Positions 46,845 to 56,395 are shown, numbered from the stretch's first letter. The stretch is 64,000 nucleotides of DNA from Mucilaginibacter oryzae (GCF_003148845.1 NZ_QGHA01000002.1:852974-916973); one strand, 5' to 3'. The notes: generated from the letters alone by a model not told the origin. Program-made: numbers and translations.

Positions 46845-48200
46845 ATGGAAAAATCGCGTCGTACTTTTATCAGGCAGGCCGCTTTGGCCGGTGCCGGCGT
46901 TATTGTAAGTTCAAAAGGCTGGAGCGCCCAAAGCTATAAGCGTATTATCGGCGCTAACGACAGGGTAAGGGTTGGCGTAATAGGCTTTTCAGACAGGCAC
47001 AAAGGCTCGCACGTGCCAAGCTTTATGAACCACTATAAAGAGCTAAATTTTGATGTAGTAGGCGTATCCGACATCTGGAACAAACGCCGTGAAGAGGGCG
47101 CCGCGCTGTGGAAAGATAAAATGCAGCACGATGTAAAGGCTTACCGGAACAATGAGGAACTTTATGACAGCAAAACGGTTGATGCCGTATTTATCAGCAC
47201 GGCCGATTTTCAGCATGCCCGCCATACCATCGAAGCGGTAAAAGCCGGTTGCGACGCTTATGTAGAAAAGCCCTTTGCCGAAACCATGGAAGATAACCGT
47301 GCCGCCCTAAAGGCGGTTAAAGAATCGGGCAAAATCGTGCAGATCGGCTCGCAGCGCCGCAGCGGCGCCAATTACCATGCGGCCAACGAGTTTATCCGTT
47401 CGGGTAAATTTGGCCCGATAACCATGGTTGAACTTACCTGGAATGTAAACCAACCCGGGCGCTGGCGAAGGCCGGAATTGTTAAGCCAGCTAAAAGAACA
47501 GAATACCGATTGGAAACGCTTTATCATGAACCGACCGTATGAAGATTTCGATCCGCGGATTTATCTCGAATACAGACTGTTTTGGCCCTATTCGTCAGGG
47601 TTGCCGGGCCAGTGGATGAGCCACCAGATTGATACGGTACACTGGTTTACGGGCCTGAAACATCCGCGGAGCGTGGTTGCCAACGGAGGTATTTATATGT
47701 GGAAAGATGGGCGCCGCAACTGGGATACCATTTTGGCCGCCTTTGATTATGGTCCGCTTGATGATCTTACAACAGGCTTCCAGGTTACTTTTGGCTCGCG
47801 CATGCACAACGGCGATGAGCGCCCCGCCGAAATCTATTATTCAAACGGCGGCGAACTTAACCTCAACACCAACAAGGTATCGCCCGAAGGCGGCCTCACC
47901 CAAAAAATGGCTGATGCCATGCACATGAATGCCAACCTGCTGCCCGAACTAAGCCTGGCCAATACCGAAAAGGTAGTGGCATCGGCAAATACCGGTGGCG
48001 ATGTACTCACCTCCAACCACGTGCGTAACTGGATGGAATGTGTGCGCAGCCGTAAGCAACCCAACGCGCCAGTGGAGGCGGGCTATAGCCACTCGATAGC
48101 CAACATCATGACCAATGCGGCAGTACATACAGGTTATAAGGCCACCTTTAACGAAGCCACGCAGGAAGTAATGGCCAATGGTAAAGTGTTTAAATATTAA
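46845..48200 (+). CDS. Tat-exported Gfo/Idh/MocA-type oxidoreductase
   Basis: Starting at ATG 46845 (MEKSRRTFIRQ) gives 451 residues and a Tat signal SRRTFIR followed by AALAGAGVIVSS; an upstream TTG start would weaken this. The Rossmann part has DRVRVGVIGFSDRHKGSH. A catalytic-domain EKPFAETMEDN motif (Lys in VEKPFA) and HQIDTVHWFTG near residue 265 follow. These NAD(P)-dependent enzymes act on sugars or other polyols; with a Tat signal it would fold before export and act in the periplasm. The next gene (DUF6807) is 68 bases away and shares the sugar-degradation context common in Bacteroidota. Cofactor and substrate are inferred only to family level. Confidence 0.85.
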   Translation: MEKSRRTFIRQAALAGAGVIVSSKGWSAQSYKRIIGANDRVRVGVIGFSDRHKGSHVPSFMNHYKELNFDVVGVSDIWNKRREEGAALWKDKMQHDVKAYRNNEELYDSKTVDAVFISTADFQHARHTIEAVKAGCDAYVEKPFAETMEDNRAALKAVKESGKIVQIGSQRRSGANYHAANEFIRSGKFGPITMVELTWNVNQPGRWRRPELLSQLKEQNTDWKRFIMNRPYEDFDPRIYLEYRLFWPYSSGLPGQWMSHQIDTVHWFTGLKHPRSVVANGGIYMWKDGRRNWDTILAAFDYGPLDDLTTGFQVTFGSRMHNGDERPAEIYYSNGGELNLNTNKVSPEGGLTQKMADAMHMNANLLPELSLANTEKVVASANTGGDVLTSNHVRNWMECVRSRKQPNAPVEAGYSHSIANIMTNAAVHTGYKATFNEATQEVMANGKVFKY

Positions 48201-48268
48201 CCTGGCTTTTCCTTTACTGGTTATTATACAATCGCCCGTAAAGGTTTTGCTATAACCATCTGCCAAAC

Positions 48269-49309
48269 ATGAAAATATCAAGAAAGTGTATTTTTGGCAT
48301 CATCGCCAATGTCGTTCTTGCGTTGCCGGTTCAGGCCCAAAAAGCCGAACAAGTAACAATCACCCAAACTACAAAAAACAAAATTGAGGTTTGGATAGGC
48401 GGGAAACCTTTTACCGGTTTTCTTTACACAGATAGCCTGGAAAAACCGGTGCTCTACCCTATCCGGTCGGCAAATGGCACCTTGATTACCCGTGGCTTCC
48501 CGCTGGCCACCCGGCCGGGCGACCCAACCGACCATCCGCACCACATCGGGCTTTGGTTTAATTTTGAGAACCTGAACGGGCTCGATTTCTGGAATAACTC
48601 TTACGCTATACCTGTCAATAAAAAAGGCAGTTATGGCTGGATCCGTACTGATAGGATCACGAAAATACAAAGCGGCAAAAAAGGGATCCTCGCTTATCAT
48701 GCCAACTGGACAGATCAACAAAAGCATAGTATACTGCAGGAAAACACCCGCTTTGAATTTAGCGGCACAGCCCATTACAGGACCATTGACAGGATTACCA
48801 CATTAACAGCCGATACAGCGGCATTTTTTAAGGATGCCAAGGATGGTATGCTCGGTTTGCGCCTGGCGCATGAACTGCAGATACCCGATACCGCCGATCA
48901 GAAATTTACCGATGACAAAGGTAATGTAACCATAGTAAAGGGGGGCACAGATAAAACCGCCAGCGGAACCTACCTTACCAGCGAGGGCAAAACCGGTAAC
49001 AATGCCTGGAGTACCCGCGGCGTATGGTGTAAAGTTTACGGTAAAATAGGTACAGACTCGGTAAGTGTTGCAATTATCGATCATCCGCAAAACCCAAACT
49101 ATCCTACGTTTTGGCATGCTCGTGGTTACGGCCTGTTTGCAGCCAACCCTCTTGGCGAAAAGATTTTCACTAACGGTAAATCGGAAAAAAACCTGAAATT
49201 AAGAAAAGGGGAATCGGTTACCTTCAGGTACCGCATAATAATACATAACGGTACACGAACCAGCACCGTGTTAAGGTTAAATGAGCAGGCAGCTGCCTTT
49301 GCAAAATAA
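48269..49309 (+). CDS. DUF6807 (formerly PmoA-family) secreted protein
   Basis: The 346-residue protein has a signal peptide (IFGIIANVVLALPVQA) and the pattern VLYPIRSANGTLITRGFP, DHPHHIGLWF, and near the end GESVTFRYRIIIHNG. It matches DUF6807, which was once misnamed methane oxygenase PmoA; it has no relation to methane oxidation. The conserved HPHH motif (about residues 90-93) may bind metal or sugar. It commonly sits beside Gfo/Idh/MocA enzymes in carbohydrate gene sets, as here. Periplasmic. Function unknown; a lyase or binding role is possible by its beta-sandwich fold. Confidence 0.8.
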   Translation: MKISRKCIFGIIANVVLALPVQAQKAEQVTITQTTKNKIEVWIGGKPFTGFLYTDSLEKPVLYPIRSANGTLITRGFPLATRPGDPTDHPHHIGLWFNFENLNGLDFWNNSYAIPVNKKGSYGWIRTDRITKIQSGKKGILAYHANWTDQQKHSILQENTRFEFSGTAHYRTIDRITTLTADTAAFFKDAKDGMLGLRLAHELQIPDTADQKFTDDKGNVTIVKGGTDKTASGTYLTSEGKTGNNAWSTRGVWCKVYGKIGTDSVSVAIIDHPQNPNYPTFWHARGYGLFAANPLGEKIFTNGKSEKNLKLRKGESVTFRYRIIIHNGTRTSTVLRLNEQAAAFAK

Positions 49310-49330
49310 AACGCCGATAAAGAACAACGT

Positions 49331-49368
49331 AAAAAAGGCCTATCCTAACCTAAAAGAGGGCCTTTTTT
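49331..49368 (+). terminator. Terminator after the DUF6807 gene
   Basis: AAAAAAGGCC (49331-49340) pairs with GGCCTTTTTT (49359-49368), 10 bp, 18-base loop, ending in a T tract 22 bases past the stop at 49309. Confidence 0.65.
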
Positions 49369-49507
49369 ATGTTATAATACAGTAGTGATAAATCTCCCCG
49401 CTCATTAAGCACCATCCATATATATCCATTCGATTTATAAACTCAGGATCAACAGCCCCCCTTCGAACAAATATTCATTCTGAAATAAAAAATAATTTAA
49501 AACATCA

Positions 49508-49534
49508 GATGTTTAAATAAACATCATATATTTG
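49508..49534 (+). promoter_or_regulatory. Palindromic operator next to the GntR -7 box
   Basis: GATGTTTA-AA-TAAACATC (49508-49525) is a perfect 8-2-8 palindrome. It is followed one base later by -7 box TATATTTG (49527-49534), 19 bases before the GntR ATG. A bound dimer would block the promoter, which fits autoregulation. Confidence 0.6.
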
Positions 49535-49553
49535 CAACGTTAATGAAAAGATA

Positions 49554-50201
49554 ATGGCAGAAAAACTTAGCAACAAGATAATCCGGCTCATAAAGAATGA
49601 TATAGTTGCCGGCAAATGGGCCGAAGGAAGTAAAATGCCTTCGGAATTTGAGTTGATGGAACTGTATGGGGTTGGCCGCTCAACCATACGCGAGGCCATT
49701 AAATCGCTTGCCGATGCCGGAATACTACGCGTACAACAGGGATCTGGAACATTTGTAAACCCGATAACTGAATCAGAAAATATTGACCAACGGTTAAAAA
49801 GGGCCGCTTTTGATGAGATCAACGCGGTGCGGCAGATGCTTGAGCTGGAGATCGCTACACTGGCCTCGAAAAACCGCTCAGCAAATAACCTGCGGGAGAT
49901 AAAAGAAAAATTGCAGCAACGTAAAGATGCGATCATGGCCGAACAGCGTGTGGCTTGTATAGATGCCGACCTGGCATTTCATTCGGCCGTTGCAAAGGCT
50001 TCCGCAAACAGCGTACTGGCCGACCTGTACCATAGCTTCACCATCATCATCCGCGATTTTTTTGAAAAACGCGAAAAACAGGGCATTAGTCATTTTGCGA
50101 TGAGCCATCACCTGCACGAGGCGCTTTACCAGGCCATAGCAAAAGGCAATGCCGAAGCCGCAAGGCAGATCACTACCGAAATATTAAAAAATAATTATTA
50201 A
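49554..50201 (+). CDS. GntR/FadR family transcriptional regulator
   Basis: The 215-residue protein has a winged helix at residues 5-70 (MPSEFELMELYGVGRSTIREAI, then LRVQQGSGTFV) and an FCD helical ligand domain with metal-type residues (DADLAFHSAVAKAS near 140, HFAMSHHLHEALY near 185). FadR-type members usually bind organic acids. It leads the TauE-DUF1634 operon with only a 5-base gap and sits right beside a palindrome in its own promoter. It likely represses this exporter until an acid or sulfonate ligand binds (inference). The operator is described at 49508-49525. Confidence 0.88.
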   Translation: MAEKLSNKIIRLIKNDIVAGKWAEGSKMPSEFELMELYGVGRSTIREAIKSLADAGILRVQQGSGTFVNPITESENIDQRLKRAAFDEINAVRQMLELEIATLASKNRSANNLREIKEKLQQRKDAIMAEQRVACIDADLAFHSAVAKASANSVLADLYHSFTIIIRDFFEKREKQGISHFAMSHHLHEALYQAIAKGNAEAARQITTEILKNNY

Positions 50202-50206
50202 AAATC

Positions 50207-51040
50207 ATGACCATTTTAACTTTCACCCTCATACTATTGGCCGGATCTTATCTTGCCGGCCTGCTGGGTTCATTAACCGGCCTCGGCGGGGGCGTCATTG
50301 TAATCCCCTTGTTAACGCTGGTATTCCAGGTAGATATCCGCTATGCAATTGGCGCGGCGCTCCTTGCTTCAATAGCCAATTCATCGGGCGCGGCAAGCGC
50401 CTATGTAAAAGAGGGCATCACCAATATCCGCCTGGGCATGTTCCTGGAAATTGCCACTACGGTTGGCGCGGTAATAGGCGCCTTACTGGCCGTATATACC
50501 CCAACCAACACCATCGCTATACTTTTTGGCGCCATCCTGCTTTTTTCGGCAGCCATGACGTTGAGAAAAAAGAACCAGGTGGCACTTACCGAGGGAAGCA
50601 AAACCTCGGCGTTTTTAAAGCTCGACGGGAGCTACCCTACCCCTGCCGGGCCTGTTAGCTATAAGCTTAAAAACGTAGGCGCAGGTTTTTCTATCATGAC
50701 ACTGGCCGGCATACTTTCGGGGTTGCTCGGGATAGGTTCGGGGGCGCTCAAGGTACTGGCCATGGATTCGGCCATGCATATCCCGTTTAAAGTAAGCACT
50801 ACCACAAGCAATTTTATGATTGGCGTTACCGCCGCTGCCAGCGCGGTAGTTTACCTGCAGCGTGGCTACATGGATCCGGCTATTGCATTTCCGGTAGTTT
50901 TAGGTGTTTTAGGCGGTGCTTTTACCGGGGCCAAGCTGCTTAAACGGCTCGACCCGAAAGTGCTGCGCTATATTTTTTGCGCGGCCATCGTATTTGTAGC
51001 CGCCGAAATGATCTATAATGGATTTCAACACAAATTTTAA
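50207..51040 (+). CDS. TauE/SafE-family anion exporter
   Basis: The 277-residue membrane protein has the TauE/SafE pattern: GLLGSLTGLGGGVIVIPLLTL at the N-terminus, and a second half with SGLLGIGSGALKVLAMD and TTTSNFMIGVTA. It has 7-8 helices. Family members export sulfite, sulfoacetate or other organosulfur or carboxylic anions. The regulator upstream (GntR/FadR) and the DUF1634 gene 9 bases downstream complete a standard three-gene unit. The substrate is uncertain; a sulfur theme in the locus at the right edge makes sulfite or similar worth considering. Confidence 0.88.
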   Translation: MTILTFTLILLAGSYLAGLLGSLTGLGGGVIVIPLLTLVFQVDIRYAIGAALLASIANSSGAASAYVKEGITNIRLGMFLEIATTVGAVIGALLAVYTPTNTIAILFGAILLFSAAMTLRKKNQVALTEGSKTSAFLKLDGSYPTPAGPVSYKLKNVGAGFSIMTLAGILSGLLGIGSGALKVLAMDSAMHIPFKVSTTTSNFMIGVTAAASAVVYLQRGYMDPAIAFPVVLGVLGGAFTGAKLLKRLDPKVLRYIFCAAIVFVAAEMIYNGFQHKF

Positions 51041-51049
51041 TTAAACAAA

Positions 51050-51451
51050 ATGGACATCAAGAATAAAACCAACTCCCTGGCCGACCGCGATATTGAATTG
51101 CTTGTTGGCCGTTTGCTGCGTGCAGGTGTAATAACCGCGAGTTGCATTGTACTGATCGGCGGGATCGTGTTTCTTATGAGGCATGGCTCGGCACCAATGC
51201 CGTCCTATCATCATTTTAATGGCGAGAATATGGATTACACTACCTTCGGTGGTATTATTTCAAACACCTGGCAGCTCAACCCCAAAGGAATTATTCAATT
51301 CGGGGTAATGGTGCTGATTGCAACGCCTGTTTTACGGATAGCGTTATCATTGTTCGGCTTCGGGTTAGAAAAAGACTGGCTTTATGTAGCCATCACCACC
51401 ATTGTGCTTTGCGTAATGCTGTTCAGCACCATAGGCGGATTGAAGGTGTAA
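51050..51451 (+). CDS. DUF1634 membrane protein
   Basis: The 133-residue protein has three helices (ASCIVLIGGIVFLM, IIQFGVMVLIATPVLRIALS, WLYVAITTIVLCVMLF) and the loop HGSAPMPSYHHF. DUF1634 genes are nearly always beside TauE exporters, as here, and the protein is presumed an accessory subunit of the exporter. The RDIELLVGRLLRAGV start segment is cytoplasmic. It is the last gene of the GntR operon; 81 bases separate it from the start of the SMI1-like gene. Confidence 0.85.
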   Translation: MDIKNKTNSLADRDIELLVGRLLRAGVITASCIVLIGGIVFLMRHGSAPMPSYHHFNGENMDYTTFGGIISNTWQLNPKGIIQFGVMVLIATPVLRIALSLFGFGLEKDWLYVAITTIVLCVMLFSTIGGLKV

Positions 51452-51532
51452 AGTAATCACTTTAGGTTAAATGTGGCCGCAGAATCCAAAAACTTGCATA
51501 GCTTTACCACATGTTCGGCAATAAATATACCC

Positions 51533-52423
51533 ATGTTACGCATACCTGAGAACTACACCGATTTTTTGTATTGGGTAAGAGAACGAACCGAATTATTCTG
51601 GAGTAGAAACCCTGATACATCTGCCGAAGATTTTGGCTGCGAAAAATGGATGCAGGGTGCCCGGTGGATTGGGATGAAAGAAGAAGATATCAATGCCACA
51701 GAAGAAAAATATGGCATCAGATTTATGCCCGAACACCGCGAATTTTTAAAAATCCTACACGCCATCGACAGGAAAGAAGAAATCGAATACAACATCGATG
51801 GAAAACAGACGATTAATAAGCGCCCTTTTTTTTACAACTGGTTAACCGACGACGAACAAATTAAAGAGAAGCTTGAATGGCCTTATGAAACTATTTTGCA
51901 GGATATTCAAGAAGTAAATAACGTATGGCTGCAATCATGGGGAAAGCGGCCGGAAACAGACGAGGCACGTGAGGCAATATTTTCCGCATGGTTTAATAAA
52001 GTTCCCAGGTTGCTCCCCTTAACATCGCACCGGTTCTTGGTAAGCGAAAGTTACCTTGCTGACAGGCCTGTGTTATCAGTATGGGGGTCGGATATTATTG
52101 TATATGGCTGGGACATGCGTTTATACTTATTAAATGAGTTATCCGTTCATCTGAATCTTTCCACGTTTGTTTACTTTGACGAATACGGCATTTATTATCC
52201 GGAAGACATCAATGAACTGAAAGAAATCAAAGAACGGGCATACCTTGATGCCGCCAAAAAGGATATACCTTACTGGAAGGAAATGATCATGTATTGGACT
52301 TCGGGATTGGCAAGTTTTGGTCAAAAATCACCCCGCGACGATGGAGACACGATACACCCCATCGTAAAAACAAATGCGGCGAAAGGTGGAGAAGATGATC
52401 CAAAAATATTCAATTCATTCTAA
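51533..52423 (+). CDS. SUKH/SMI1-KNR4-like protein
   Basis: I chose ATG 51533 (MLRIPENYTDF), giving 296 residues; an upstream in-frame GTG at 51473 adds a low-quality extension. The region ATEEKYGIRFMPEHREFLKI resembles the start of the SUKH fold, where a short helix after an xGxxLPxxYxxFL pattern is typical. Later FFYNWL and VSVWGSDIIVYGWDMRLYLLNE fit the same fold. SUKH proteins often act as immunity proteins against contact-delivered toxins, or have housekeeping uses. No toxin gene is next to it, and it is isolated between the TauE unit and the cyclase. Confidence 0.65.
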   Translation: MLRIPENYTDFLYWVRERTELFWSRNPDTSAEDFGCEKWMQGARWIGMKEEDINATEEKYGIRFMPEHREFLKILHAIDRKEEIEYNIDGKQTINKRPFFYNWLTDDEQIKEKLEWPYETILQDIQEVNNVWLQSWGKRPETDEAREAIFSAWFNKVPRLLPLTSHRFLVSESYLADRPVLSVWGSDIIVYGWDMRLYLLNELSVHLNLSTFVYFDEYGIYYPEDINELKEIKERAYLDAAKKDIPYWKEMIMYWTSGLASFGQKSPRDDGDTIHPIVKTNAAKGGEDDPKIFNSF

Positions 52424-52445
52424 CAAGTAGTAAGCGACCTTATTC

Positions 52446-53141
52446 TTAACCCGAAATAGCCAGCAAATAATCAAAATCCTGACCACCGCCGTTTAAATAC
52501 TTACCATTATTATAAGGTTTACCCGCCAACCGTATCTGCTGACCATAGGATACTCCCTGCAGGTTAATTGTCTGCGCAGGGAAACTATCTCTATCGCTTT
52601 CCAATAAGCTATAAGCCTCTTCGGAGATTAACAGATCGTTATTCAGGTCTTTGGTTTTTGCCTGCAACCTTGCGGCAATGTTTACAGGTAAACCCATTAC
52701 AGTTAAGTTACTCGTACCATCCAAGCCAAATTCTCCCACAAACACTTTACCGGTGTGCAAGCCTATCCCTATTTCCAGCGGCCCCCCATAAAATGGTTCG
52801 GCATAAGCTTCATTAAACATACCAACGGTTTGAAATATAGCTTTAGTTGCCTGGTAGGCATTATTAGCCGCTTCGCGGATGCCTGTTTGTAAACCAAACA
52901 CGGCGTATAAGTTATCGCCTGCAATCTCCACCACTTTACCCTGAAAGTTTTTGATTATTTGGTTAAAAGCGGTAAACAGACGGCGCACTACGTTAATCAC
53001 TACCTGGCCCGGTTGCGCTTCCATCAGGCCGGTGAAATTGCGGATATCCAGAAATAAAATGGCCAACTCTTTTTCCTCGTCGGCAGAGGTGTTTATGTTG
53101 ATGGAGCATGCTCCGTTTAATGCTACGTCGAAGTTTTTCAT
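52446..53141 (-). CDS. Class III adenylate/guanylate cyclase
   Basis: The 231-residue protein is a catalytic domain with little else. Metal-binding Asp32 (LFLDIRNFTG) and Asp76 (AGDNLYAVFG) are present, as are the transition-state Asn154 and Arg158 (VNIAARL). The purine-selecting positions are Glu72 (three residues before the Gly of GD) and Thr147 (three before Gly150). Adenylate cyclases use Lys and Asp/Thr there, guanylate cyclases Glu and Cys/Ser. The Glu is guanylate-type, so ATP specificity is doubtful. It is short, has no membrane or sensor domain and is convergent with the SMI1-like gene (22-base gap). Confidence 0.85.
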   Translation of the reverse strand: MKNFDVALNGACSININTSADEEKELAILFLDIRNFTGLMEAQPGQVVINVVRRLFTAFNQIIKNFQGKVVEIAGDNLYAVFGLQTGIREAANNAYQATKAIFQTVGMFNEAYAEPFYGGPLEIGIGLHTGKVFVGEFGLDGTSNLTVMGLPVNIAARLQAKTKDLNNDLLISEEAYSLLESDRDSFPAQTINLQGVSYGQQIRLAGKPYNNGKYLNGGGQDFDYLLAISG

Positions 53142-53280
53142 GAGCGTGTATTTACGTTATACCAATACAGACGCGAAGCTCACGAAAACATTTTAAATAA
53201 AATTTAAATCCATTGCTTGTGATAAACGGATGACCTAATTCAGAGTTTAACATGACAAGCGGCAGCTAACCCCTTATGCG

Positions 53281-56200
53281 CTATCTATACGATAAACTTT
53301 TCAGGATCCTTACCCCGGCGTCATTTACATCAACATCACTGAATTTGCCGCTCAGGTAAACATCTTTACTCCATTTGATCAGTTTATCGTCCGGGTATTT
53401 TTGCAACTCAGCATCCAGCCATCTAATGGCAGCCTCTTTGCCTGCCAACTTTTCGGTAGCCCAGGCAGTTACGAGGTGATTAGCCGAAAGGAAGTTGCTT
53501 ACCGTGTTGTCGATATGCGGATTAAATGCCATTATTTTTTGTAAATACCCTGTGGCTACATCGCTTTTTCCCTGTTGAACATAACACAGGTAGCTCATCC
53601 AATTCTCCAGCCGGTCGTCAACATTTTCGGGATAGGGTTTGCCAACACCAAGGTTTTCGGGCCATTTACTTCCCTCAGCAATATAATTTAAGGCGGCGTT
53701 GTAGTTTTTGGATTTAATTTTTGCAACGGCTTGCATCAGTTCGGTTTCCCGGTACAATTCCCTCCCTATGGTAGCGCCCTCAAATGGCAAAATATGGATT
53801 CGCGCCAAAAGCTTTCCGCAATCATGATAGCGCTTATTCAGTAACAATGTTTTGGCATATAACATCCCAATAATGTAATTAGCCGGATGCGATTTGTAAA
53901 ATGGCTCTACGGTATTCAAAGCCATTGCATATTGTTGATGGTCTATATAATATTCGCCAAGTAGTTTATTGTAACGCCAGTCCTTATCTATCGTATAGGC
54001 CCGGTTTAAGTCGGTCAGCTGGTCAGCCCCCGATCGCAAAGCGGCGCGTGCAGCGTAAAAAGGAGCAAAATCGGGTACATTTGCACAGGCGGCAAACAGT
54101 TGCCTGGCTTCGGCAATACGGTTCCTGTCTTTATAAAGCAAAGCCAGCAAATATCTTGGTTTCCAGCTGCTGCTTTGCCGCATAGCCCATTGTAATACCT
54201 CTTCATCGCTGTTACGAAACGGGAATACAAATGCAACACATGAGGCATTAGCTTTATTAAACTCTTCTGTATAGCGTTTACCCGTTTTGTTTTGAAGGTA
54301 GGCGAGTTTATAGCTTACCAGCGAGTTGACGGGCGCAAGCAATAAAACTTTTTCACTCTCGTTAAAACATCCATTCTTGTAATAGAAATCTGACAGTTCA
54401 AGATAACTTTCAACCGGCTGTTCATTGCGGATCATGGATATAAACGCGGTTTTATTATCATCGCCCGGCTGGTGAAGATATCGCTCAAACCGGGCAAAAT
54501 GGCTTAGCGGCTGATAAGCCAGTATGGTATCTAAAACCCGGTCGGCGTTCCGGTTGTCATTTAAGTAACGATACGCCATAGCCTTAACCTGTAAAGATGA
54601 AATATCAAAGCGGTTAAAATCCAAAGCCTTTGTAGCGAACTCAAGGGCCTTAGGAAAATTCTTTTCTTTAAGATAAAGGCTGCTTAACTCCGAGTAAGCG
54701 GCATTGCGATACTCAAAAGATAAAGCTGCCATATCAAAGCCGTCTTTGGCGTCAACCGTATTTCCTGCCTGCGCGTTGACGATGCCGTAGTAATAGTTTG
54801 CACCACCATCATTGGTATTCACGCTTAATGCTGTTTTAACAAAACTTAGCGCTTCGGCATAGCGCATATCGCGGTACATTAACGCTGCCGATTGTACAAC
54901 GGCAGGCAGAAAATATGGATCCTTTTTCAAAGATGCCTGCAGCTTTTCCTCCGCTTCGCGATACATTTTCTGGTCCATCAGTTCCTTTGCCTGCGTGTAT
55001 AAACCATAGGCGCTGTTCCAGTCAAAATTTTCAGGCAGATCAAGCGGACGGCTTAAACTATCCGCATCGGGTTTGGAGTTATAAACGAGCTTGTTTGCGC
55101 CCAAGGTTACCAGCACATCGCCATTTACGCCCTTTACCGAATCAGCAAAAAGCTGAAGCGGGGATAGTGTTATTTTTTTGGTGTAGATCACTTTATCTCC
55201 CTGTTTAACTTCCAGTAAATCATCAATATGCTGTACAGGGTTAAAGTATAATTTTAGCCAGCCTTGTTCGGCCTTAACATTAAGGGCTCCGTAGTTATTG
55301 GCCTCTACAAAGCCGCGGGTATTGAGCACAGGGTACCAATATTCCGTCCACGTATCAGTTGCGCCCGGCGCGAAACCTTTGTGCTTAAAAGGGGTAAAAG
55401 TGCTTTTGGCGGCGGTTTGGTTAAATAACCTGCCGGATTGGATTTCAGAGTATTGCCCGTCATTATCCGTAAGCAGCTTCTCCCAGATCATGCCCTGGTC
55501 TGATAATCCCCAGATCCAGATCTTTTTACCGGCTTTATCCGCGTGATTGCTGTAACGGACCATACCAAAATTGTCGTTATGCCAGTAAGCGCCGAAAAAA
55601 TCGGTGTATTTACCGAATACATGGTACGATTTATAACCGCCAAAATTATTGTTATCATAAAACGAAAGGTCTTTGCCGTTTTGTTTGTTTATAGGCCAGT
55701 CGCTGTATTCGCCCTGGTGACCGATATAGCGGGTACCCGGAAAAATGTATTGCAGTTTGCCGCCGGTTTTAATACCGGTGTTCATCCAATGATAATAAGG
55801 TTGCTCCAGCGGTGTTGAGTTATGCCAAAACGACCTGGTTGTAAAAAAAGCTTTATCCGCCGGAAGGTTTACTTCCATCGTCCAGGTGGTTGAGGTAAGC
55901 AAATCTAAAACGCTGATGAAACAGCTCACGCTGCCATCGGTGTTTTTGCGGGTAAGGTAATCTACCGGGGTAACCGAGTTGGGGGTATGGCCAATAATTC
56001 CGTAATTAGGTTCGACACCGCCGCTTGTCCAGGGGCCGCGCATCGCAATATCCCTGAATTTTACAACGTGGTTTTCATAAACAATTGGTTTGCCTGTAGA
56101 TTTTTCGACAGCCGACCAGATTTTCCCGCCTATTTGCGGCAAAATGGTTAAGCGGATATATTGGTTTTCCAGTTCTACCACTTTCCATTGTTTTTGGATG

Positions 56201-56388
56201 GGTTTATCCGTAAATCCGTCGTAACGGAAATACGGATAAATATTGGTAAACGCCGGTATAGCGTTCGGGTCCGAAAATGGATAAGTGGTCATCGCTTTCT
56301 GGTACTCGTGCACGCTTGCCTGTTGTTGGGCCAGGGCACTTAACCCGCTAATGTAAAGGCACAGGGCTATAAACCATTTTTTACGCAT
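53281..56388 (-). CDS. DUF5107 and tetratricopeptide-repeat protein
   Basis: The 1035-residue protein has a signal peptide (WFIALCLYISGLSALAQ) and a galactose-mutarotase-like DUF5107 N-terminal domain: WKVVELENQYIRLTILPQIG, IVYENHVVKF and GGVEPNYGIIGHTP. From about residue 455 it continues with TPR repeats (EAEEKLQASLKKDPYFLPAV, KALEFATKALDFNRFDI) to the C-terminus. The family is common in Bacteroidota glycan loci but its reaction is unproven; a mutarotase or lyase-like sugar-binding role is possible. It is the last gene of the locus, 7 bases after the DUF6067 gene. Confidence 0.8.
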   Translation of the reverse strand: MRKKWFIALCLYISGLSALAQQQASVHEYQKAMTTYPFSDPNAIPAFTNIYPYFRYDGFTDKPIQKQWKVVELENQYIRLTILPQIGGKIWSAVEKSTGKPIVYENHVVKFRDIAMRGPWTSGGVEPNYGIIGHTPNSVTPVDYLTRKNTDGSVSCFISVLDLLTSTTWTMEVNLPADKAFFTTRSFWHNSTPLEQPYYHWMNTGIKTGGKLQYIFPGTRYIGHQGEYSDWPINKQNGKDLSFYDNNNFGGYKSYHVFGKYTDFFGAYWHNDNFGMVRYSNHADKAGKKIWIWGLSDQGMIWEKLLTDNDGQYSEIQSGRLFNQTAAKSTFTPFKHKGFAPGATDTWTEYWYPVLNTRGFVEANNYGALNVKAEQGWLKLYFNPVQHIDDLLEVKQGDKVIYTKKITLSPLQLFADSVKGVNGDVLVTLGANKLVYNSKPDADSLSRPLDLPENFDWNSAYGLYTQAKELMDQKMYREAEEKLQASLKKDPYFLPAVVQSAALMYRDMRYAEALSFVKTALSVNTNDGGANYYYGIVNAQAGNTVDAKDGFDMAALSFEYRNAAYSELSSLYLKEKNFPKALEFATKALDFNRFDISSLQVKAMAYRYLNDNRNADRVLDTILAYQPLSHFARFERYLHQPGDDNKTAFISMIRNEQPVESYLELSDFYYKNGCFNESEKVLLLAPVNSLVSYKLAYLQNKTGKRYTEEFNKANASCVAFVFPFRNSDEEVLQWAMRQSSSWKPRYLLALLYKDRNRIAEARQLFAACANVPDFAPFYAARAALRSGADQLTDLNRAYTIDKDWRYNKLLGEYYIDHQQYAMALNTVEPFYKSHPANYIIGMLYAKTLLLNKRYHDCGKLLARIHILPFEGATIGRELYRETELMQAVAKIKSKNYNAALNYIAEGSKWPENLGVGKPYPENVDDRLENWMSYLCYVQQGKSDVATGYLQKIMAFNPHIDNTVSNFLSANHLVTAWATEKLAGKEAAIRWLDAELQKYPDDKLIKWSKDVYLSGKFSDVDVNDAGVRILKSLSYR

Positions 56389-56395
56389 GGGTTAT

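Noticed and set aside
48269..49309. Methane monooxygenase subunit PmoA
   Set aside because: The name is a legacy error; the protein is DUF6807, secreted and unrelated to membrane PmoA.
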